Assembly (NCBI RefSeq): GCF_026151205.1
Contig: NC_087073.1
Span: 20,178,837-20,242,836 of the forward strand
Direction: 5' to 3'
Source: Bolinopsis microptera
Taxonomy: Eukaryota > Ctenophora > Tentaculata > Lobata > Bolinopsidae
DNA: 64,000 bases
The position numbers and the translations under genes are program-made. Positions 1 to 13,000 of this stretch are shown piece by piece (position 1 is the stretch's first letter; each line of letters opens with the position of its first letter). Under the pieces are notes generated by a model. That model searched no databases, had not been told where the DNA came from, and worked only from the letters and a program-made list of their open reading frames with translations.

Positions 1-7
1 ACACAAC

Positions 8-70
8 AATGGCGTAACGAAGGGCCCCGCTGAGCGGGGTGGGGGCGCCATCTTAGGGGGGCGCAAAATA
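8..70. repeat. hAT-like transposon end (degenerate)
   Basis: The first bases contain TGGCGTAACGA followed by a G/C-rich stretch with GGGGGCGCC and CTTAGGGGGGCGC. This matches the left end of the hAT-type MITE at 11233-11519, which has TGGCGTAACGA, GGGGGGCGCC and CTTAGGGGGGCGCC in the same order. I see no matching right terminal repeat nearby, so this is probably a truncated or decayed copy. Confidence 0.55.
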
Positions 71-1857
71 ACTTGTTAATATCCGTACTCTACCAGTGTC
101 ACTCATAGTAATAGTATTTTTTTCCGAGAAAAATAGCAACGCTTACGTCAATGCCATTAACTATCAATTTGTGTGACATGTGCATAGTGGCAAAACGTAA
201 ATTGACGTAAACGCAGTTATATTACGTAATACAACTGCGCGCGCAGTGATCTAACACCCATTAATATCTAGACAAGAAACCTGCTCAGCTCGATTGAATT
301 ATAAAATAAACGCGCGTGCTGCGCTGAGCATTCAATAATTTTGTTATTCGCGCTTTACGTAAAAACCGATCCTGAAGTAGAGTTTCAGCGATATTCAGAG
401 GATGTGTTCTCGGTTTTTGTAGCACGGCCCTATCTTGTGATTTGCCAACTTTCGATCTATAACCAGTATTATTCAACCTTATTTTACCTTAACCACTCTA
501 AAACGGTCAGATGTAGGTGGGGGCACCGGGTAAGCGTGCCACAAATGGGGGCAAAAAATGGGGCGTGCCACAAATGTGCCACAAATATTGAGAATACATC
601 GCCTTGTTTGTGTCCTAATCGCGTCCGACTGTCTCTAGAATCTAAACACTTTTATAGCGGCGAATAACCGAACAAATAAAATAAAAGATTCACCGCCTTA
701 ATGACCAACCAGAAATTCCTATTTACGGAAAATTGTCACTAGTACTTTTCTACTACTTTTCTTTAGAGGCAGGAAAATTTGATTGTAAAATAGCCTATTA
801 CAACCTTATCGAGACTGTCGGATTGATCTACGTAAAGGGATTCGCATACAGCATCAAAAATTAAGTTTATTCGAACCATACGTACCTCACGGATAATTTA
901 AACTTCAGACATGCATTTGAGGGTTTAAAAGTTAAACAAGAGACCTACAGTCGCCTGTAGCTGTAGTGACTATTGTCTGGGAATTAAAATTCTTTGTGTT
1001 TTAAATTACCCCGTCGCAATGCAAAGTTTAAATTGAATTACGGCTAAACATCGAATTCCGATACATTTTAATACCAAACAGTTTGGACGATGTTGAATTA
1101 GCCCAATTTGGATCATGGTTTAGATACAGCATAATTCAATATTTTACAGACAGAGTCACATCTACAGTAGACATAAGTTTTCAGTGCTGTCTCGACAAAC
1201 ACCACCAATATGCAGTATTATCTATATTCTATATTTACATGGCTACATGTAACAGGTGAAACTACACACGGTACTGCGGTACATAACACGGATGTTTTTA
1301 CATGTAAGCCTACTCACAACTCAACTCTCTTTACAGAGTGTAAGTAACAAGTTAATGACCGTTTGATGGCCGGTTAATGATGGGTTGAAACGGTTAAAAT
1401 ATGAGTTAAAACGGTTAAAGGTAACATTAACAGGCACAGGAAATGCTCCTTATTGGTTAAGTTTCAAACTCGCTACTTCCACATTGCACATGGTACTAAA
1501 AGGAGCTGCTGCTATAGTTCGTGTGTGAGGTTACAAACGGGGTTATAAGGTTACAAGGTGGCAAATGGGTGGCATATGTCCCCAACTAAGTGTTTACTAC
1601 ATAAAATTCGATGAAGCATGGGTCAATTTTCAGGGTTGTTTCGTACGAGGAAATTGAATTTCATCTAGTTAAGACTGGTAATTTTACAAGTTGAGACTTG
1701 AAAACAATAGATTTACTAACAGACTTATTTAGTGTCTTTTAAGGCTGGAGCTTGGTTAAATAATGCTGAGCTTTTGGCGCCGAAAAGAGGGTGATATTGA
1801 TACTTATAAAACCTGTATTATTTGTTATTATATTCCATAATGAAAATTCAGACATAC
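71..1857. other. No recognisable gene
   Basis: About 1.8 kb lying 3' of the last visible GGPS1 exon on the minus strand. I looked here for the missing C-terminal exon(s) of that gene and found no convincing stretch. The region probably belongs to an intron of GGPS1. It contains short degenerate GGTTAA-type repeats near 1340-1430 and nothing else I can support. Confidence 0.5.
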
Positions 1858-4800
1858 CTTTTATAATTCCTTGAATGATAACCCAAGAGTATTTACCCTC
1901 AGTTAAGTCTTCACAATAACTCTTATTAGCTGCATACTTTACGTCCCACAGATTACAGAAATCATCTCGTATTTGAAAGAATTTGGAAAATGTCTCCAGG
2001 AATTTCCGTCCATTATCGTATACCAGCTTTGTCTCTAAAACAAAAGGGTGGATTTCAAAATCTAATTTCTCATCTAATGTGCCGTTTCAGACAGAGAAAG
2101 ATAGATTAGATTAATCGAATGCTGTGATTTCGTTTCTCAATTGATATAACTAAATCTACAAATCAAACAAATGCTGGGCCCTAGGTAATTGGTGCCACAT
2201 TAAGACAGATTCATAGCATATTGAAATTCCGTACATACCTGACTGGTTACGGAAAATGTACATTAAATCGAATGCCAGCATCATGAGACCGCCAGTTTTC
2301 TTTAAGACCATGTCAATGTACTCATCAACAGTGGGGCAAATGTAGTGATCCCTCCAATGTATATCCAGACCCTGAAAATATTTGCAAATATTAATGTGAT
2401 CAACAGATTTACTGCCCAACTCCCTCGCTAATATTGAGGTTTCTTCAATACGATATAATAATGTTTGATACCTGTAGCTTGGCAGATCTACATGTAGGTT
2501 TTTTAATAGTAAATTCCAGGATACCTTTCCTAACAACTGCCTGATACTACCAGACTATCCGTACCTACCTCGGCACATTCTTACAATTTCTATATAAATT
2601 ATTGAAGGAACTGCTAACTAATGATTACACGTTACATATTCAAATATAGGGCCTGTGTTTAATGAAGTTGCTGAGAATTAGGAAAATTTCCCCCTTTTCC
2701 GGGTCTGGTGTCGACATGATGTGAACTAATAACTTTTTTAATGACCTGTACTTCTTATCCACATCCTGGAGCCTGTGTGTCCAGTTCTCTCAATCCCGGT
2801 AACTTACGTCCTGAATCCAACGAATTACTCCTTATATGGTGTTTGCGTTGATAATGGTAGGGTTGAGACCAGAATAAGACAGTGTCAACCACAAGTGCCA
2901 AACATTCTGACTCTGATACTCAGGGGGGGAGCCAAGTGGATATTTGTAGATATTTGTAGATTAATGTAGAATGGATAATCCACGAAAAAAGTGGATGACA
3001 TTCTACAAATTTATACATTTATCTCCAAAAATTCAGTAGAATTTCTGGGCACATATTTGAGATTACATTTTTTGTAGATAGATATCTTATCTTATCTTAT
3101 CTTATGAGGATTCGTTGCGACGCAACAAGGCCATCGAATGAGTCGACCACCTTTGTTATTTTACTTCGGCATTACCTGCATTACAATGTAAACCAGCACT
3201 TTCAAGGAAGAGCTTTACAAGAAGCCGAAGGATCGTTCCTAAGGCCAGCAACGGTTAAGGCACTATGCCACACTTTCTTCGCCCGAGGCTTCGCTGTGTT
3301 GATCAAGCACAGCTCCTCATTTAACCCTCACACCCGATTTCTCGAGCATTCGGCTGAGTGAACCGTGGGGCTACATAGACCACTCGGGATCCTTAGCAGA
3401 GCGTCAACGACGCTCACCCCACGACTAGGGGGGTGAGCGTCGTTGACGCTCTGCTAAATGTAGATATTTGTAGATTATTGTCAATTATGGATAATTTACG
3501 AAAATTCTACAAATTCTACAAATTTATACATTTATCTTAAAAAATTCAGTAGAATTTCTGGGCACATATTTGAGATATACATTTTTTGTAGATAAATGTA
3601 GATATTTGTAGATTATTGTCAATGGATAATTCACGAAAAAAGTGGATGACATTATCCAAATATCTACAAATATCCACTTGGCTCCCCCCCTACTCAAACT
3701 AGCAAGGGAACCAACATTTTAAAACTACAGTTAGCTCTGCCAGCCTGCCAGAACGACAGCACGGAATGACAGATGGCATCAGTAAACTGGAATTAGAGTA
3801 CGAAACCGAAAACCTTGTTTGTGGAACCCCACCAGAACCGACGAACGCAATTTCGGTCGGTTTTAACAATTAAATAAAGCACATTGTTTGGTTTCAACGT
3901 CATACTGCTCTTGTTAAAGCTGCAGAATTATATGAATTGGGTCTTGGGACCTTAGATTTGAAATCAGTCGGCAGAAACGTTGTTATCAGTTCAGTGATCT
4001 GAGGAACCCCAGAACAAGCTTAACCAATTTCGCTGTCTACGAGTTTTGCCCTTTTCTCAAAGTCTTCCTAATTCCTTCGAGTCGTAAAATATTTTGATAT
4101 TTATGCAAAAATGCAAGATTGCTATGAACAATTATTGCAGAACCCCTTGGCTAATGTTGGGATAATTAAGCCTTGGCGCTTAAGGCTATGTTTTGTAGCT
4201 TCGTTGCTAAGATGACTATTTATATCTTATACCTATTTAGTATATATAATATGGCTGGCTAATGAGTTAAACAGCTAAGCAAAGTAAGTACTAGTAGAAT
4301 CTTGATTCCATTAATTATTCATGCACCCTACTGCACAACACACACTGGCCTCTTTTAAACAGATCCCCTAGTCACGTCACAAACCTATATCTCATATAAT
4401 ATATTATGTGATATAGGTTTGTGACGTGTATATTAAATGTTCATCTTCATGAGCGGACTGTTGCTGGTTTGTTTCTAAATACTCCTCACAAATACTCCTA
4501 CACTTAATAAAACCTCCCACACAAAGTAAACCAGATCAAGTAACATATTTCAAATTCTTTGAAACTATTGCTGACGTCACCATCCATTAGTTCTACTACC
4601 ACCAGATACCCCAAATTTCAGGGAGCTTCTCCTGCTACCTTACGTAATTCAAATGTACCTGGCCATCTAGTTACAAGATACAAAACCACCAGAGATATTT
4701 TAAAATATTCTCGACCGTTCCATGCCAGATGAAGCGGGAAACGTTATTAATGTGAGATCTTATTAAGGACTTAAGATTGAATATCAAATCAGATTTTGGG

Positions 4801-7800
4801 TTTAAATATCGGTACGGAGTGCAACTCTTTAGCGTTCAGGGTCCTGGCAGACCCATCCAGACCCGGACGTAGAGCAATTCGAAGGACGAAATATCGAATG
4901 TTTTTCCGGCCAAGGCTAGCCAATATGAAATGGAGAACAAACATAATTATATGATTAATTGGTGAAGCAACTTTAAGATTGGATATAATAACAAACATTA
5001 GTCTACTGGTTTCTGAGCTCCAGATCCAATAATCTTCAATGTTGATATGAATATGAAACAATGAGCAAAAAATTGAAAAGTTTTTTATTCTAAAAAAACA
5101 GATAAAATCCCACACACCTGTCCCTGATGGAGTTTGATCATCCAATCGTGAAATATCTTACTAGCTTCACTCTTATCAACATTTTTAGCGGTCGTCATGC
5201 TTCCCAACTCCAAGGCTATCTTACCCGCTTCGAAGTACTTCAAATTGGCAATGTTGATTACCTGCGAGATATGGGCGCTGGTTTAATATCGGGATCACTG
5301 CTAATTAATTGAAAGTAGCAAGCATTATCACGTTTTGTTTTCAGAATCCTCAAAGTTTGTATTTTAAAATCTGATTGAATGAAAAATTTAAACGATTGGA
5401 TGTACGGAAATTCTCACATTATTAGCTGTTTTTATTATCGATAGCTCGAAATTAATTTATCTTCTGTTGTTCTGACCAAATTCAACTAAACGGCGACTAG
5501 AGCAAGCCCGGTCCTTCAGCACCCTAGCTATATATGACGTGTGTATGACGTATTTCCCGAACACTTTCTATGCCTGATTGGATTCAGAATCGCGAAAACT
5601 GAATTTATATCTCTCAGAAAATGAAAGACTCAAAGAATGCCCACCTCCGAAATACCGTATATAAGATACGCGGCAGGCTGGCCTCTCCTCATCTTGCTAT
5701 TATCCTGAATGTCGTCTATAAGGAGGGAGGCTTCGTGGAGCATAGTTATCACTTCCTTTATTTTCTGCAGCACATTCTTCTCCACGCCCAGCCACAGGTT
5801 CATCGCTTCTATCGTCTGGTCCCTGATCTGGTGAGGAAGGAACTTGTTGAGATCATGTCAAATATTTTTATAAATGACAGGCGAGAAGGGCAGTCTAGTA
5901 ACACTAACAGTCGAGATCTTACAGTAGAATCTGTCATCATATTTAGGGTGTTTTCTTGTTCATCTACTAGTCTTAAATATGTAATATAATCAAATATGTA
6001 ATATAATTTTCTATATTAAAATACAGTTGCGTTATCCTTGTGTCCCTCTGAACCAGTTACAAACTAATTAACTTTAATAATTAATACCTACTCCGACTTT
6101 AATATACAATTATACGAGAGTAATTTCATTGCTACAGGCTACTCATAATTCTACCTATAAATATTTGCATTATTTTCAATTTTAAGTAATGAATTTATTT
6201 GTATCATGTAGATCATCTGAAACCCTTGCTGTTATTAGTATTACCTGATACCTCAATAATACCTAGCGGGCTTCAGTACCATTCACACAAGTTTAATGTG
6301 AGATATAGCTAATTATAATTCAATATTCGAATCGTACGAATGACACCTAATCGTACGAATAACCCACAGAAAGCTTACATCACGTTTTTTCTGTATGTTG
6401 TTTTAGTTACCAAGATTATGAATAGAAGTACAGATTTCTCTTAGATATAAGATATCTATAATTAGAAACAGCTTAAAGTTTTGCTTAATCAGTTTATAAA
6501 TATCGTTAAAGCACTTGATATTAGTCACCAAACTATATAACCCGTATGGTAAGACACTTAGAATTAGTTAGAATATCTCACCGGACCAATAATAACTGTG
6601 GGGATCAGAGTTTACAAATTGAGGGACATCACATAGTCAGACTGTGAACTGAGTTTCTAAGTGATTATATCAGACTATCTAACTGATCTGTATCGCACCA
6701 TGCAACGCTCACGCGCGCTCAAAAGTATTGATCATGCTTTTGTGTTATTCAGTCTAGAATAGTCTCCTTCATCGAAGTATCAGCTTTGATAACATCAGAA
6801 TTCAACATTTAAGAGTTCGGGCAAGATTTGTGCCGTCATTGGTTATCTTTTTAAGAGCAAATCGTGCATGTTGTCAACAGAATACACATATTTTAGGATA
6901 GATCGTGCAAGTGCGTGGATTTTCTTAATCATATTCAAAGCAGATGCACGTGCACATTTCTACCTGCACGTGCAAAGTTCTACCTTCGGAAACAGAAGGT
7001 TCAAGAAGTCCTGTTCCAATTCCTCTCCAATGGGCGCTTTTCTTATATCCCCTCTGCCACACAAACACACATTGTGGGAAGGAACTGGACTTTTGCATTT
7101 AGTCAACTCAAACTCGTCGGTAGAAATCGACTGGTAGAAAATGGATTTGGATTGGTTTAATGTATTCATGTTTGGGGAGGTTAAGATATGGCGACCAAGC
7201 AAGTCAGCAAAAATTACCAATTACAAAACCAATTTCACACAGTTTAGAATATACCTAATCATTGACTATTTATTACATCACTGATTTTTGATTTATTTGG
7301 TATTAGGTTAAAATTCGTGCAGGAAACTGAGAGATATATTGTTAAGCCAAAGGTTATAACATGCCGGATTCCACCGCTTTATTATCTCTCAATTTACAAT
7401 TGTTTGGCATTTTGCCGTTGACTTAAATCAATGTCTTGGTTTACATTATCAAGGAAGGAACCGATAAATTATTGATTATCACCTGATTACTCAACAAGCA
7501 TCTAAATTAAAGTTTAACATTTCTATTTCAAGTTTTGCACTTTACAGTTTCCTGACAAAATCGATCACTGGCTTTTTCTGGTATGGGCATTGGGTAGCTA
7601 CGAAATTTTATTTCGAGCACGAGTTGAAACTTTTAGACCTGTCAAACAGGAAATCATATAATGTGATTATAAAACGAAACTCCAGATTCAATCATTGTCT
7701 ATTCGTTACACATGCAGGACATCAAGATACAGTAATATCAAAGAACATTACAATTCATCTAATCATATGCCTTATCTAATATCTATGCCATATATGTACC

Positions 7801-8331
7801 ATATATGTGCCACCAGGCTAGTAATCTTAGGCCAGTCATTTGATATTGGTGGGAGCTTGTGAGAAATGACAAGATATCGGATTATAAATTTCTTTGATAA
7901 AGCTTCAGTGCACTAGGTACTGTTAATTTCATAACCATTAACCATGTAATATCTAGCGTATATTGATGCAGTTATATTACATTGGTTAAGTCTAAATTAC
8001 TGTCCTAATCACTACAAGATGGATCACATAAAGTTAAGTGAGCTAGTTATCAGTCATTAGTATGTGTAATATTTGATTTGGTGAAATCTAATCAAAATAA
8101 GTTAATTTAAGATTAACTTAACTTATTTCTAATTAGATTTTAAACTTGACTTACTGCTTTGCCAGGGACTTGGGTGTGGTACTTGTAAGGTTCCTCCAAA
8201 CATCTCATGTACTTGGCATTAACTTCGTCTTCAACATTGCTGCTTGTATGACCGCTTGCATGACCACTCGCATGACCGTTAAGATTCTTTTCTTTTAACT
8301 TGTCAACCGAGCTGCCATTGCAATGTGTCAT
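1858..8331 (-). CDS. GGPS1: Geranylgeranyl diphosphate synthase (GGPS1 type), 3' incomplete
   Basis: Five minus-strand exons are visible: 8331-8155, 5827-5645, 5261-5118, 2371-2239 and 2034-1858. All junctions are GT-AG and phases agree (0,0,0,1,1). They encode about 271 residues of a trans-prenyltransferase. Seen: [14 protein letters not shown] in exon 1, the first aspartate motif DDIQD (residues 97-101) in exon 2, [13 protein letters not shown] in exon 4, and the second motif QIRDDFCN plus [11 protein letters not shown] in exon 5. The family (about 300 residues in human) condenses FPP with IPP to GGPP for protein prenylation. The last roughly 50-100 residues are missing and should lie left of the window. 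The N-terminus is longer than in vertebrates and carries a [12 protein letters not shown] repeat. The exon 5 donor at 1857 shows the gene continues. Confidence 0.93.
2923..3690. mobile_element. 768-bp MITE with 6-bp target duplication, in GGPS1 intron
   Basis: The element begins with GGGGGGGAGCCAAGTGGAT and ends with the reverse complement, giving terminal inverted repeats of at least 25 bp. It is flanked on both sides by TACTCA (2917-2922 and 3691-3696), a target-site duplication. The interior holds about three copies of a roughly 140-bp unit (around 2950-3085, 3465-3590 and a partial one to 3660) containing CAGTAGAATTTCTGGGCAC. A second sequence of about 360 bp (3088-3456) interrupts the units. 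There is no transposase, so it is non-autonomous. It lies between GGPS1 exons 3 and 4. Confidence 0.8.
3088..3456. repeat. Nested insert with (CTTAT)n edge and perfect 27-bp hairpin
   Basis: Inside the MITE at 2923-3690, this block starts with a short CTTAT repeat (3088-3107) and ends in a hairpin whose perfect 27-base arms are 3394-3420 and 3430-3456, with a 9-base loop. The sequence resumes as MITE repeat units right after the hairpin. It looks like a small non-autonomous element inserted into the MITE. An 85-codon open frame across it resembles nothing I know and is probably chance. Confidence 0.5.
4373..4428. repeat. Near-perfect palindrome in GGPS1 intron
   Basis: Arms 4373-4391 (CACGTCACAAACCTATATC) and 4410-4428 are exact reverse complements, separated by an 18-base AT-only loop. 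No terminal duplication is obvious. It may be a tiny foldback element. Confidence 0.7.
8084..8140. repeat. AT-rich hairpin beside GGPS1 exon 1
   Basis: An imperfect inverted repeat (AAATCTAAT...AATAAGTTAA and its complement) folds into a stem of about 25 bp immediately inside the first intron, a few bases from the exon 1 donor at 8154. Function unknown. It could be a small MITE or could influence splicing. Confidence 0.5.
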
Positions 8332-8333
8332 AT

Positions 8334-8350
8334 CTAAAAGAAATACTACA
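8334..8350 (-). promoter_or_regulatory. 3' splice acceptor next to GGPS1 start codon
   Basis: On the minus strand the sequence GTATTTCTTTTAG ends three bases before the GGPS1 start codon (ATATG). A pyrimidine-rich acceptor directly before the ATG means the mRNA leader is added by splicing, either from a distant 5' UTR exon or by spliced-leader trans-splicing. The same arrangement occurs at MLH1. Confidence 0.5.
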
Positions 8351-9223
8351 GTAAAGTACCTAGCTACTAAGCTACTGTTTTCAAAATGAATCGCTCAATT
8401 ATCTGTGTTTATAAAACAAATGGTGCAGACACAAAAATAAACATACCAAACAATCACTCACTACACCAAATATCGGATTTCCAGGAGGAGGGGAGGACTA
8501 CTGGTACTAATTACTGGGTAGCTATTAAGTAACCATAGTAATTATTGAACACAACCACCGAGCAGCTCTTAAACTAAGAAAAGGGGAAACAATAAACAAA
8601 GAATTGGTTAAGAAGAAATAATAGCAACCATTAGTATTGCATTGTGGAAAGTGCCCAATTAAATAAGGACCATTGTCCTGAACACCGTAAAACAATAAAC
8701 TGAAATTAAACAATTCTATGATAGTGTACATTACATGTGAAAAGGTATCAGCCACCTCTTAAAAGTATGGGCTCCCCCCCCCCCTCCCCCAACACAAAAT
8801 AATTGTAACAAATCTGATTACACGGTCTACAATAAACATTTTAATTCTCACAATAAAGAGTGCCCATAATAAAGTGGTATTTTCCCTTGTATTTGGGTCG
8901 AGGAGACGAGAAGTGAAATACTTTAATTTGGGTACGTGATATCGATTTTGCAAGTACAATCTCAATATTTCTCAACCCTCACGGAGGAGTGTTATAAAGT
9001 TTTTGTACTCTATAAGTGTATATTCACCTACAAGCATAACTGCTTGGCGTGATGAGGTACATCTTTGATTGGTCGAAGGTCCTTCAACAACACAGCATCA
9101 TCACTTTCATAGTAGTCCCCGGCTTATGACGGGTTCATAGCGGTATTAAACATGTTTTTCTGGGCCCAAACATTCTACGCTCCTACTATGCTATTACTGG
9201 TCTCTTGACTAACTCTCAATCAT
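8351..9223. other. Intergenic, no gene seen
   Basis: No coding sequence is recognisable. The stretch includes a C-rich tract with GGGCTCCCCC near 8768-8792, which resembles the G-rich terminus of the MITE at 2923 but is not paired with a second end. Confidence 0.5.
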
Positions 9224-9467
9224 CTAGTCTGTCCATATGGTAGTGTTTCTGGACAAATAGATGGTATACGATGCCCTCAGGCTGATCTCAGCGATCTTCA
9301 TGCAGGCCTTCTTCTTCTCTTTGTTCTTTACGTTCAGGTGGTTCATAAATGTTGGGAGGCTATAGTTGTAAATGCCTCGAGCTCCCACTTCTACTGTCTG
9401 GAGCTTGCAAGCCCATCCGTTGGCTTCTATCTCTTCTGTCAGCTGCTGATATCTCTTTATCTTTCAA
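9224..9467 (-). pseudogene. Retroelement reverse-transcriptase C-terminal fragment
   Basis: One open minus-strand frame ending at a TAG (9226-9224) reads TEEIEANGWACKLQTVEVGARGIYN in two consecutive parts, then SLPTFMNHL and SLRASYTIYLSRN. This pattern (a Trp, then a PVEVG.RG-like motif, then a final helix) is the C-terminal tail typical of reverse transcriptases in several invertebrate and fish retroelements. No RT core is seen next to it, so it is a fragment. Confidence 0.45.
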
Positions 9468-9903
9468 TATCCAACACAATATACTCAAAACTCCACTGCC
9501 ACCTCTCTGGCCTAATCCAAAGTGTACCCAGATAGTCAAAACAATTCCAAACTGTTTGCAATCTCTAAACAATCCCAAACTAAACTCCCGATAACCAAAA
9601 CAGAGGTGTGAAAAGTAAATCTATGCTAAAATACTGAACAAATACTGACATTCATAAAAACATAAAATATAGAAAACAACATTAATCAAGATAAGAATAT
9701 AAAAAGTTGCAAGTCTGTTGCTGCCAAAATTACCATAAAACACCCACAAAAGTAATAGAACTTGTACACATAAAGCCAATATATGATTTTTGTGGCTGAT
9801 CAAATGAACCACTTACATTGCAGTGTGCTGCAAACAAAGTACAGTAATACCCCGATTTACTGCCGAGTTTGGGAGAAAGGTAAAAGCCACAGTTTTAAAT
9901 TTC

Positions 9904-9940
9904 AATACTTTCAACACTACTATATAACAAATAATTTGAG
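9904..9940 (+). other. Candidate spliced-leader sequence, copy 1
   Basis: These 37 bases start AATACTTTCAAC and end AATAATTTGAG. They are identical to 44375-44411, while the flanks on both sides of the two copies differ. Each copy lies just upstream of the first ORF of a different retroelement, both PHD-containing. This is what a spliced leader captured by reverse transcription of a trans-spliced RNA would look like. A shared 5' UTR or unrelated repeat is the alternative. Confidence 0.45.
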
Positions 9941-10030
9941 GACCCCTAAACTGCCACTAACTCAAATTTTGTCACTACCTCCCATGACTACAGTTTAAGA
10001 CCTGCTCCCCTTTCAGCAGGATTTTTTGAG

Positions 10031-13000
10031 ATGCCCCCAAAGATAAATAAGGAAAATAAAGTGGCCGGGCCGGAATCGTCAAATTATATACAATTACAGG
10101 CAAATGTAAAGATAATCACAAGAATGATGAACCTATGTCCAATGATCCTATGTCGCCCAATATGGCCTCCCCAAATCCTAATAATCAGAAAGTATTAAAC
10201 TCAACCGATCCTATCAAACCTCAATCCTCTTCTTCGAGATATGACTTTCGGCGCCACATCAGAATATAGAAACCTTTGTTAAATAAACCTCAAGTCCTAG
10301 AAGTAAACTCCAATCATAAAACAATAGTTGATAAGAGAAAAAAATGTAGACCGAATGAGAAGGATAAAATAGATGACGTATGTCCTATATGTAAAACCAG
10401 AGTTGAATGGCATGTATATTGTATATGTAGATGCTTTGCAGTGTGAGGAGTGCGAGGTTTGGATTCATAAGGCCTGCTTGTGTATGAGTGATGAAGAGTA
10501 TGATGATCATAAAACCAGTGAAGATGATGAATGGTATTGGGACTGCTGCCAGTTGAATAGATCAAATAATGTGACATGGGGTACCATGGTTGGGGAAGGG
10601 TGTATACGGTCAGAACTTACGGGGATATATGATGAAATTATTACATGGTGTAGGAATTTGTTTATGGTGCTAATGGGTAAGAGTGGGGAGAAGTTTATCA
10701 AAGAGTTGACACGACTTTTGTACCTTTTTGTGAATAAAACGGCCTGGGAGTCTTTCACTGCAGCTAGTCCATATATTTATCCCTAATATGTTACAGAAGG
10801 CTTCATGTAAGTCCAAAGCTAGAGGCAATGCGAAGTACTTGGTAGATAGACTAGAAAAGTGGAAGGATGGTGACCTCAATTCCCTCATGGATGAAGCTCA
10901 TGTCATCCAGGAGAAGCTAAAACGAAGGAAAAAGTATGAAGATTCATCTCAAATGAAGGGCTTTAGCAGGTTAATGATGGTGGGTAAAATAGGTCAGGCC
11001 ATGAAGCTCATCAACAATGAAGACTCAGTTGTTGGGTTACACACATTGAATAGAAAGATCAAGAGTCTATTACAGGAGAAACATCCTAAAGCTGAGACAC
11101 CTCCAGCTGATATCCTTCTACCTATAACAGCGCTGCAGGCACAGTCGGTGATATTTGCTGAAATATCTGCAGAGCTAGTTGAGAAAGCGGCACTTCATGT
11201 TAAGGGTTCAGGTGGCCCAACCCATTTGGATGCAGTGGCGTAACGAAAGGCCCTGCTGACCCCGCTGTGCAGGGGGGCGCCGTCTTAGGGGGGCGCCAAA
11301 TCGTCGTTTGAATGTGGGACAATTTCGAAAACTTAACTAAAGTACTAGCAAAATTGCGCGTTTTGCTCTAGATACACACTTTTTTAGAGATTTTACCGGC
11401 GTATTCTTTAAAATCCCCTAATTTGCTCAATTTTAGGGAGGGGCACCAAAAGGGGAGGGGGCGCCAACAGGGGGCGCTTTTTCGGCAGGGGGGCGCCAAC
11501 AGGCAACGTTACGCCACTGTTTGGATGCAGATGGGTGGAAAGACATCTTGTGCTCCAAAGCATATGGGAAATTTCCTTTTCATTTTCAACTCTGCAGTGC
11601 AATAGCAAAATTTGCAAAGTGTTTGTGTGTAGAGGATGTAACCCAGAGAGTCTGAATGAGTTTGTGGCCTGTAGACTGGTACCTTTGAATAAGGGGGACG
11701 ATAAGAGAGGTAATCCTGTCCTGGTGTACGGCTGGTGGGGGTAGGAGAGGTTCTTTGGCATATTGTTGGCAAGGTGGTTATTGGGTAATTAAGGATGATA
11801 TACAAGAGGCTGCAGGACCTCTTCAGTAATGTGCTGGGCTAGAGTCAGGCATTGAGGCATCCATCAGAGCAGTTAAGAGGACATGGGAAGATCCTAAGAC
11901 AGAGGCAGTGCTTCTTGTTGATGCAGATAATGCGTCTAACAGGCTTAATCGCAAAGCAGCTATTCACAACATCAGGCAGCTATGTCCCCCGTTTCACCAA
12001 TACCTGAAAAACACCTATCAGAAATCAGTTAAGCTCATTGTCAACAACATATATTCGTGTCAGATCATTTACTCTGATGAAGGAGCAACGCAAGGTGATG
12101 TGGCAGCAATGGCGGAGTATGCTATCGGTATTCGTCTTCTTATCAACATCCTGGCCAGCGTGACAAAATTAGGAGAATTGATGCAAGCGTGGTATGCGGA
12201 TGACTCAGCAGCGGCCTAGCAGGTACTCTGAAGAAACTCCGGCTGTGGTGGGATTTACTCAGTGTGAACGGTCCTAAGTTAGACTACTTCCCTAAAGCAG
12301 TGAAGACTATTCTTATCCTAAAAGAAAAATCAAGATAAAATTAAGATAAAGGGCAGAGTAGACAGCCTCAAGTTAGTTAAAGAATTACGCTTGAAGAAGG
12401 AGCTTGCTGAGATAATGAGTGAAGTGGATGAGAATACCAGGGAGTCACTGCAGCTGGTACAAGAGCATGGGTCAGGAGCTTGGCTTACATGTCTCCCCAG
12501 TCAACAGCTAGGGTATACTTACAGCAAGCAAGACTTCAGAGATGCTGTTCATCTCCGGTATGGTTGGGACATCCCTAACACCCCAATATTTTGCGATTGT
12601 GGAGCCAAAAATGATCATAATCACATCCTCAACTGTAAGAGAGGGGGTATGTGAACTACCGTCATAACAACGTGAGAGACTCAAATGCTGAATACCTTAG
12701 GCTGGTGACCAAGGATGTGAGGATTGAGCCCCTGTTGACACCTATAGAATCAGCCAACTTCCAACAAAAGGGCAACAATGCTGATAAGGCTAGGCTTGAT
12801 ATATCAGCAAGAGGAATGTGGAGCATATTTGAGAGGACTTTCTTGGACGTGCCCATTTTCAATCCTAAATCGTCTACATATCAAGGAAAGACCATGCCAC
12901 AGCTCTACACTCTGCATGAGAATGAGAAAAAGAACCAGTACATAAACCTAGTGCTACAATTGGAGAAAGGGTCATTCGTCCCCCTTGTATTTACCATGGC

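Noticed and set aside
4789-5145. 118-codon minus-strand ORF overlapping GGPS1 exon 3
   Set aside because: It is in a different frame from the exon, which aligns cleanly to the enzyme with proper splice sites.
5621-5989. 122-codon plus-strand ORF over GGPS1 exon 2
   Set aside because: Shadow of the minus-strand exon encoding the DDIQD motif.
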